64,000 nt of DNA from JAGREO01 sp020446285 (GTDB lineage Bacteria > Pseudomonadota > Alphaproteobacteria > Geminicoccales > Geminicoccaceae), in assembly GCA_041398005.1 (NCBI GenBank), contig JAWKVP010000013.1, forward strand, positions 30,096-94,095, read 5' to 3'. The first letter of the stretch is position 1, and every line of letters begins with the position of its first letter. The notes beneath the pieces were generated by a model. The model made no database searches. It had not been told where the DNA came from and saw nothing but the letters and a program-made list of their open reading frames with translations. Of this stretch, positions 59,397 to 64,000 are shown in pieces. A program made the position numbers and the translations under genes.

Positions 59397-61388
59397 ATGA
59401 AGGAAGACAGGCAGGTGCTGAAACATCTCTTCCAGCCGCTCACCATCCGTCACCGGACCCTCAGGCATCGCCTCAATTTCGGCGCCCATACCGCCAACAT
59501 GGCGGAAGGCGGCCTGCCGGGCGAGCGCCATCTTGGCTACTATCGCGAGCGGGCGATGGGCGGTGCGGCGATGATCGTGGTCGAGCCCGTTCCCGTGCAC
59601 CCTTCCGCCATCCTCACGCGCGGCAATTTCCTTGCCGGCAACGATGCGGTCATTCCCGGTTTCAGACGCATCACCGAGGCCTGCCATGCGTTCGGCACGG
59701 TGATGATCCAGCAGCTCTACAGCGTCGGCCAGCATGGCGACATGGATATCAGCTTCCACCCGGCCTGGTCGCCATCGGGCCTGCCATCCTACCATGACAG
59801 CGACGGCAGCCACGCGATGAGCATCGCCGAGATCGAGGAGATGATCGAGGCATTCGGCCAGGCGGCGAGGCGGGCGCACGAGAGCGGCTTCGACGGGGTG
59901 GAGCTCTTTGCGGCCTATCACGCGCTCATCGACCAGTTCTGGACGCCATGGTCGAACCGCCGCGAGGATGAATGGGGCGGCAGCCTCGACAATCGCACAC
60001 GCTTTTCCACACGCATCATCGAGCGCGTCCGGCAGCTCTGCGGCGAGGATTTCATCATCGGCATGGCGGTGAGCGCCGATCCCGATGTCGCGGTGGCGCT
60101 TTCTGTCGAGAACCTTCAGGAAATCGTCGCATGGCATGACGCGCGCGGGCTGATCGACTATGTGACCTGCGGCACCGGCAGCTATTTCGATTTCCACAAA
60201 CTCATTCCGACCGTCCTCTACGAGGACAAGCTCGGCGCACCCTTCGCCGAAGCGCTGAAGCAGGTCGCAAGGCATGTCCGCGTGCAGGCCGAGAGTCACA
60301 TCCGCACGCCCGAAAACGCGGATACGGTGATCGGTGCGGGGCAGGCCGACATGGTCTCGATCGTGCGCGGACAGATCGCCGATCCGCACATGGCGACAAA
60401 GGCAGCCGAAGGACGCCTCGAGGACATCCGCCCCTGCCTTTCCTGCAACCAGAAATGCTGGGGCCGGCGCTATCGCGATCTCTATATCAGCTGCGTCATC
60501 AATCCATCGACCGGACACGAGTTCCTCTGGGGCGGCGATCGCTTCGAGCCGGCGTCCGCACCGAAGCGCGTTCTGGTCGTCGGCGGCGGGCCGGCGGGCC
60601 TCGAATGCGCACGGGTGGCGGCCGAACGCGGACACCGGGTGATACTCGCCGAGGCCGGCGCGAAACTCGGCGGCCAGTTCCGGCTGGCCGGGGCGCAGCC
60701 GCGCCGCGCGCAGATCCAGGACTATATCGACTGGCAGGAGCGCCAGCTCGCACGATTGCAGGTCGAGATTCGCCTCAACACATTCGTCGAGGAAGACGAG
60801 CTCGGCAGTTTCGACGTCGAGGTTCTCGTCGTCGCCACCGGCTCGCTGCCCCGTGAAACCGGCTTCCAGCGCGCGCTTCCGGCAATGGAGGCGATGCCCG
60901 GCGCCGACCGGGCGAACGTGCATGCGATCCAGGATGTGATGTCCCGCGAGGCGCGCTGCGGCAAGCGAGTGGTGATCGTCGACGAGATGGGGCACTGGCA
61001 CGGACCGGGGACAGCGTGGCATCTGGCCGAGGCCGGGCACGAGGTGGTGCTGGTCGCGTCCCACCCCTCGATCGCCGCCCGCATCGCCGGAACCTCCGCC
61101 GACTGGCCGCTGCGGCGCAAGCTCAAGGCGCTGGGTGTGCGCCACTTCGTCGAACATGCGGTGAAGGCCTGGGATGGTGACGCAGCCATTCTCGTCGACC
61201 TGCGCGACGGCGAGGAGATCCGCATCGAAGCGGATACGCTCGTTCTCGCAACCGCGACCGGGAGCGTTGCCGACCTTGCCGGCCATGCCATCGCCAGCAT
61301 CGAAACCCACATCATCGGCGACGCGGTGGCTCCGCGCCTCGCCGACATGGCGATCCACGAGGGCCGGGTTCTGGGGCTGAAACTCTGA
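59397..61388 (+). CDS. NADH:flavin oxidoreductase of the trimethylamine dehydrogenase type
   Basis: A 663-residue two-part enzyme. Residues 1-370 are an old-yellow-enzyme FMN barrel (LRHRLNFGAHTANMAEGG, DGVELFAAYHALIDQFWTPWSNRREDEWGGSLDNR, read in parts). The [4Fe-4S] cysteines follow in CLSCNQKCWGR and SCVINP. Residues 395-663 form a flavin/NADH domain (VLVVGGGPAGLECARVAAERGH; EMGHWHGPGTAWHLAEAGHEV). The family demethylates or dehydrogenates small methylamines, N-methylproline and related compounds. AGGGGGA sets the start. With ornithine cyclodeaminase divergent and sarcosine oxidase in the window, N-methylated amino acids are plausible substrates. Confidence 0.9.
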   Translation: MKEDRQVLKHLFQPLTIRHRTLRHRLNFGAHTANMAEGGLPGERHLGYYRERAMGGAAMIVVEPVPVHPSAILTRGNFLAGNDAVIPGFRRITEACHAFGTVMIQQLYSVGQHGDMDISFHPAWSPSGLPSYHDSDGSHAMSIAEIEEMIEAFGQAARRAHESGFDGVELFAAYHALIDQFWTPWSNRREDEWGGSLDNRTRFSTRIIERVRQLCGEDFIIGMAVSADPDVAVALSVENLQEIVAWHDARGLIDYVTCGTGSYFDFHKLIPTVLYEDKLGAPFAEALKQVARHVRVQAESHIRTPENADTVIGAGQADMVSIVRGQIADPHMATKAAEGRLEDIRPCLSCNQKCWGRRYRDLYISCVINPSTGHEFLWGGDRFEPASAPKRVLVVGGGPAGLECARVAAERGHRVILAEAGAKLGGQFRLAGAQPRRAQIQDYIDWQERQLARLQVEIRLNTFVEEDELGSFDVEVLVVATGSLPRETGFQRALPAMEAMPGADRANVHAIQDVMSREARCGKRVVIVDEMGHWHGPGTAWHLAEAGHEVVLVASHPSIAARIAGTSADWPLRRKLKALGVRHFVEHAVKAWDGDAAILVDLRDGEEIRIEADTLVLATATGSVADLAGHAIASIETHIIGDAVAPRLADMAIHEGRVLGLKL

Positions 61389-61488
61389 TGGCCCGGGCGC
61401 ATCGGGCATCCCGTCTTTCGAGGATGTTCGCCAAAGCCGGCCTGATATGATTGAATGCGGACAATCCGGGAATTTTCACGGGGAGAGA

Positions 61489-62391
61489 ATGCAGGAATCC
61501 GGAATGAACGATGGTGGCGGGACGGCGAACAGCGACCTGCTCGGCCACATTCACGATGTCATGCCCTCGCTGTCGCGCACCCAGACCAAGGTCGCCTCGG
61601 CGATCCTGACCTATCCGCGACTGTTCGTCGAGAAATCGATCGAGGAACTGGTGCCCTGGATCGGAGTATCGGCACCGACGATCATCCGTTTCTGCCGCAC
61701 GGTGGGTTGCGACGGACTCCGCGATCTCAAACTCAAGGTGATGGGCACCATGAGTGTGGGAGCGCGCTATTTCGAAAGCCCCGCACCGCCCACGACCTTC
61801 GAGGACATGCGCGAACAGGTGGCGATGCGCGCGCAATTCGGTATCACCAATGCGATGCGCATACCGCCACAGGTCATCGAGCAGGCGATCGACCGGCTGT
61901 TGCAGGCGCGTGTGATCTACGCCTTCGGCAGCGGCGGAGTATCCAACTGGCTGTGCGAGGAAATCCGCAACCGGCTGTTCCGCATCGGACTGACCATCAT
62001 TCCCTGCTCCGATGGTGTCATGCAATCGATGTTCGCGGCGACGGTACGGCGCGACGACATCGTCCTTTGCTGTTCGCTTGGCGGCAACAACCGCGCGGAA
62101 CTCGAGGCGATGCGGGTTGCAAGGGAATATGGCGCCTTCTGCATCACCCTTTGTCCCGCCGGCACCCGCATGGAATCGCTCGCCGATCTCGCCATTCCGG
62201 TCGAGACCCACGATGACGGCGACGTACTGGCTCCGACGGCAGCGCGCTATTCGATGCTTCTCGCCATCGACCTGATCGCATTCGGTGCCGCCGTCCGCAC
62301 ACGCAATACCTCGACCGAGATGCTGCGCCGGCTGAAACACCAGTTCGTATCGCGCATCGACCCGGATGAACGCCGCCCGCTTGCCGATTGA
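61489..62391 (+). CDS. MurR/RpiR-family transcriptional regulator
   Basis: A 300-residue regulator. The N-terminal HTH_6 domain contains HDVMPSLSRTQTKVASAILTYP and WIGVSAPTIIRFCRTVGCDGLRDLKL (read in parts); the C-terminal SIS domain contains VIYAFGSGGVSNWLCEEI, DIVLCCSLGGNNRAELEAM and CITLCPAGTRMESLADLAI. SIS domains sense phosphosugars or related ligands. GGGGAGAG precedes ATG 61489; the frame extends upstream to 61447. It sits between the flavin dehydrogenase and an ABC operon and probably controls one or both. Confidence 0.92.
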   Translation: MQESGMNDGGGTANSDLLGHIHDVMPSLSRTQTKVASAILTYPRLFVEKSIEELVPWIGVSAPTIIRFCRTVGCDGLRDLKLKVMGTMSVGARYFESPAPPTTFEDMREQVAMRAQFGITNAMRIPPQVIEQAIDRLLQARVIYAFGSGGVSNWLCEEIRNRLFRIGLTIIPCSDGVMQSMFAATVRRDDIVLCCSLGGNNRAELEAMRVAREYGAFCITLCPAGTRMESLADLAIPVETHDDGDVLAPTAARYSMLLAIDLIAFGAAVRTRNTSTEMLRRLKHQFVSRIDPDERRPLAD

Positions 62392-62505
62392 TCGGAACCG
62401 TTGATCGAAAAATGCAAATTCTGTTTCAAGACGGATCCGCACACAGTACGCAATACTGATGTAATTCAAAAAATCTGACAGCAAATTGAAAAAAAAGTTG
62501 TCAAG

Positions 62506-62528
62506 CAGTTTGGAGCGGGTCCAAACTG
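62506..62528. promoter_or_regulatory. Candidate operator upstream of the Tat-type binding-protein gene
   Basis: CAGTTTGGA and TCCAAACTG form a perfect nine-base inverted repeat with a five-base spacer in the 204-base AT-rich gap. It lies 68 bases before the ATG and is a good candidate site for the adjacent RpiR regulator. Confidence 0.5.
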
Positions 62529-62595
62529 TCGCACAGCAGAAAACAGACCGGGAAACCCGGTCGATAGAATTCAGGCAACAAAAGGGGGAATGGGC

Positions 62596-63894
62596 ATGTC
62601 GGACAAACTTGACAGGTTTCTGGCCTCGCGCCGGCGGGTTCTGCAGGGCGGTGCCGCGCTCGGTGCTTTCGGTGCGCTCGGCGGTCGTGCGCTGGCAGCG
62701 CCATCCGAGCCGATCGACTTCATCGGCTGGCAGTTCCAGCCACAGATGGTCGAGGAAAATGTCGCCATCTTCATGGACCTCTATGACGAGAACGTATCCT
62801 ATGAACTGGTCAGCGGCGACTATCACCCGATCGCCGAAACGAAACTGATCGGCGGTCAGAAGATCGACATGCTCTATGCGGAGGAAGATCGCGTTTCCCG
62901 CTGGCATACCGCCGGCTGGACGCGTGACGTCGAGGGGTTGCCCAATGTGGAGGAGATCAAGTCCGGTCTCTTCCCGGCTTCCTTGTCGTCCCTGTCCCTG
63001 CCCGACGGTCGTCTGGCCGGCATGCCGTACTATTCCGGTCACCTCGCCTTTCTCTACAACGGCGAAACGCTGGACGAGACCGGCACCGACGTTCCCGCCA
63101 GTTTCGAGTCCCTTCTCGACGCCTGCCGCAAGTTCAAGAAGGATGGCGTTTCCGATGCTCCGTTCAATGGCGCATGGGGACAGAAATGGCCGGAGCTTTC
63201 CTGGTCGATCTTCGGCTCGTGGTATGCCGAGGGTGCCAAGGTGTTCGACGAGGAGGGCAATTTCGTCGATGAGCCCGAGCTTCGCACCGTGCTGGAATTC
63301 TATCGCACGCTCTACACGGAAGGACTGGTCGCCCAGGACATCATGACCCAGCCGAACGAGGGCGTTCCCGCCTTCTCGTCCGGACGTCATGTCTTCTGCT
63401 TCATGCACGACTACAACCAGAACGTCGTGAACAACCCGGAACTGTCGCAGATCGCCGGCAAGGTCAGGAATGCGCTGATGCCCGGAAAGGCGCAATCGAC
63501 GTTCGCCTGGACCGCCTGTTACCTGATGGGCGCCGAGGCCGATGCCGAACGGGTATGGAACATGCTCCAGTTCTTCGGCGGCAAGGCGAGCGACGGCGAA
63601 TATCACGTCTGCAAGAAGTGGGCGCTCGCTTTCGGTCTCGGTTCGGGTCACAAGGAACTCATGGCCGATCCCGAGGTGGTCGCAAGCTTCCGGACGTGGC
63701 GCGATCTCGATGTGACCAATGCCCAGATCGAGAAGGCGACGGCGCGCCGGATCGCCAAGGAAATCTGGTTCCCGGAATGGGATATGTTCATGATGCAGCA
63801 GGTGCAGGAATATATCCGCGGTGCCGGTGATACCGATGAAATCGTCGGCAAGCTTGCCGAGCAGGCGACATCGCTCAAGGCTGCCTACCAGTAG
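62596..63894 (+). CDS. ABC importer substrate-binding protein with Tat signal
   Basis: A 432-residue family 1 binding protein with a twin-arginine signal (SRRRVLQGGAALGAFGALGG, Ala-x-Ala near residue 34). The mature part has IDFIGWQFQPQMVEENVAIFMDLY, GQKIDMLYAEEDRVSRWH, MPYYSGHLAFLYNGETLDE and GRHVFCFMHDYNQN, read in parts. AGGGGGA six bases upstream favours ATG 62596 over 62590. It is the first gene of an importer whose permeases must lie beyond the right edge. The Tat route suggests folding or a cofactor before export. Confidence 0.9.
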   Translation: MSDKLDRFLASRRRVLQGGAALGAFGALGGRALAAPSEPIDFIGWQFQPQMVEENVAIFMDLYDENVSYELVSGDYHPIAETKLIGGQKIDMLYAEEDRVSRWHTAGWTRDVEGLPNVEEIKSGLFPASLSSLSLPDGRLAGMPYYSGHLAFLYNGETLDETGTDVPASFESLLDACRKFKKDGVSDAPFNGAWGQKWPELSWSIFGSWYAEGAKVFDEEGNFVDEPELRTVLEFYRTLYTEGLVAQDIMTQPNEGVPAFSSGRHVFCFMHDYNQNVVNNPELSQIAGKVRNALMPGKAQSTFAWTACYLMGAEADAERVWNMLQFFGGKASDGEYHVCKKWALAFGLGSGHKELMADPEVVASFRTWRDLDVTNAQIEKATARRIAKEIWFPEWDMFMMQQVQEYIRGAGDTDEIVGKLAEQATSLKAAYQ

Positions 63895-63906
63895 GCCGGA
63901 CAGATC

Positions 63907-63936
63907 CGCCGGCGGGCCCGGACGGGTCGGCCGGCG
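63907..63936 (+). promoter_or_regulatory. Hairpin after the Tat-type binding-protein gene
   Basis: CGCCGGC and GCCGGCG form a perfect seven-base stem with a 16-base loop, 12 bases after the stop. It takes the same position as hairpins after the other binding-protein genes of ABC operons in the window. Confidence 0.5.
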
Positions 63937-64000
63937 CTTCTTCCCGATCGTTCCGCAATAGCCCGCGAGGCTGGTCGGACCACCTGCCATCCCGTTTTCC

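Noticed and set aside
61312..63990. 892-codon open frame antisense to the RpiR and binding-protein genes
   Set aside because: Runs across two well-supported genes and their promoter gap; a composition shadow.

Overview
The window is high-GC DNA with the gene content of an alphaproteobacterium. Pointers are betaine-lipid genes (btaAB), heterotetrameric sarcosine oxidase, a cysG-DUF2849-cysI-cysH-DUF934 sulfur operon, several ABC importers and aioBA arsenite oxidase. I cannot name the genus. No rRNA, tRNA or CRISPR array is visible.

Left part (1-9.8 kb): a partial soxB runs off the left edge. Divergent from it is a probable phosphate-saving lipid operon (plcP-like phosphoesterase, btaA, btaB). 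Next come an SDR and an unrecognised putative TIM-barrel protein, divergent from a three-gene sugar ABC importer (no ATPase gene with it). An orphan gene on a dispersed repeat (copy 1) and a LysR gene follow.

Scar and arsenite region (9.8-15.3 kb): a truncated pirin and a truncated class-V aminotransferase meet tail to tail. Then comes a gene-poor stretch with an IS256-type remnant and a (GGCCGG)8 tract. After it lies aioB-aioA behind a sigma-54-like promoter, with an ArsR-type regulator downstream.

Sugar-acid locus (15.4-25.4 kb): two enolase-superfamily dehydratases and a GntR regulator are divergent from a complete ABC importer, which is followed by a third dehydratase and an RraA-like aldolase. 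Palindromes overlap the importer promoter. This is one regulated uptake and catabolic unit.

Centre (25.4-40.3 kb): a 927-residue membrane protein with four tandem cytoplasmic HTH-like units (no family recognised), a five-gene peptide-type ABC importer, and the assimilatory sulfate reduction operon divergent from an Lrp/AsnC regulator.

Right part (40.3-64 kb): an operon of a winged-helix/TolB-like/TPR regulator, a PAP2/haloperoxidase-type phosphatase with a sevenfold NGD repeat, and a subtilase; a LuxR regulator with a degenerate receiver; copy 2 of the repeated orphan gene; a HigBA-like toxin-antitoxin pair; a four-gene locus resembling a reduced Fap amyloid secretion operon (two small secreted proteins, C39 peptidase, outer-membrane barrel); a solitary peptide-binding protein; two small membrane-associated proteins; a giant glycine-rich autotransporter; and a catabolic cluster with ornithine cyclodeaminase, an old-yellow-enzyme dehydrogenase, an RpiR regulator and the first gene of another ABC importer.

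A recurring design feature is a GC-rich hairpin directly after the substrate-binding-protein gene of each ABC operon. The most promising undescribed items are the membrane-tethered tandem-HTH protein, the repeated orphan gene, the regulator-phosphatase-subtilase operon and the Fap-like locus.
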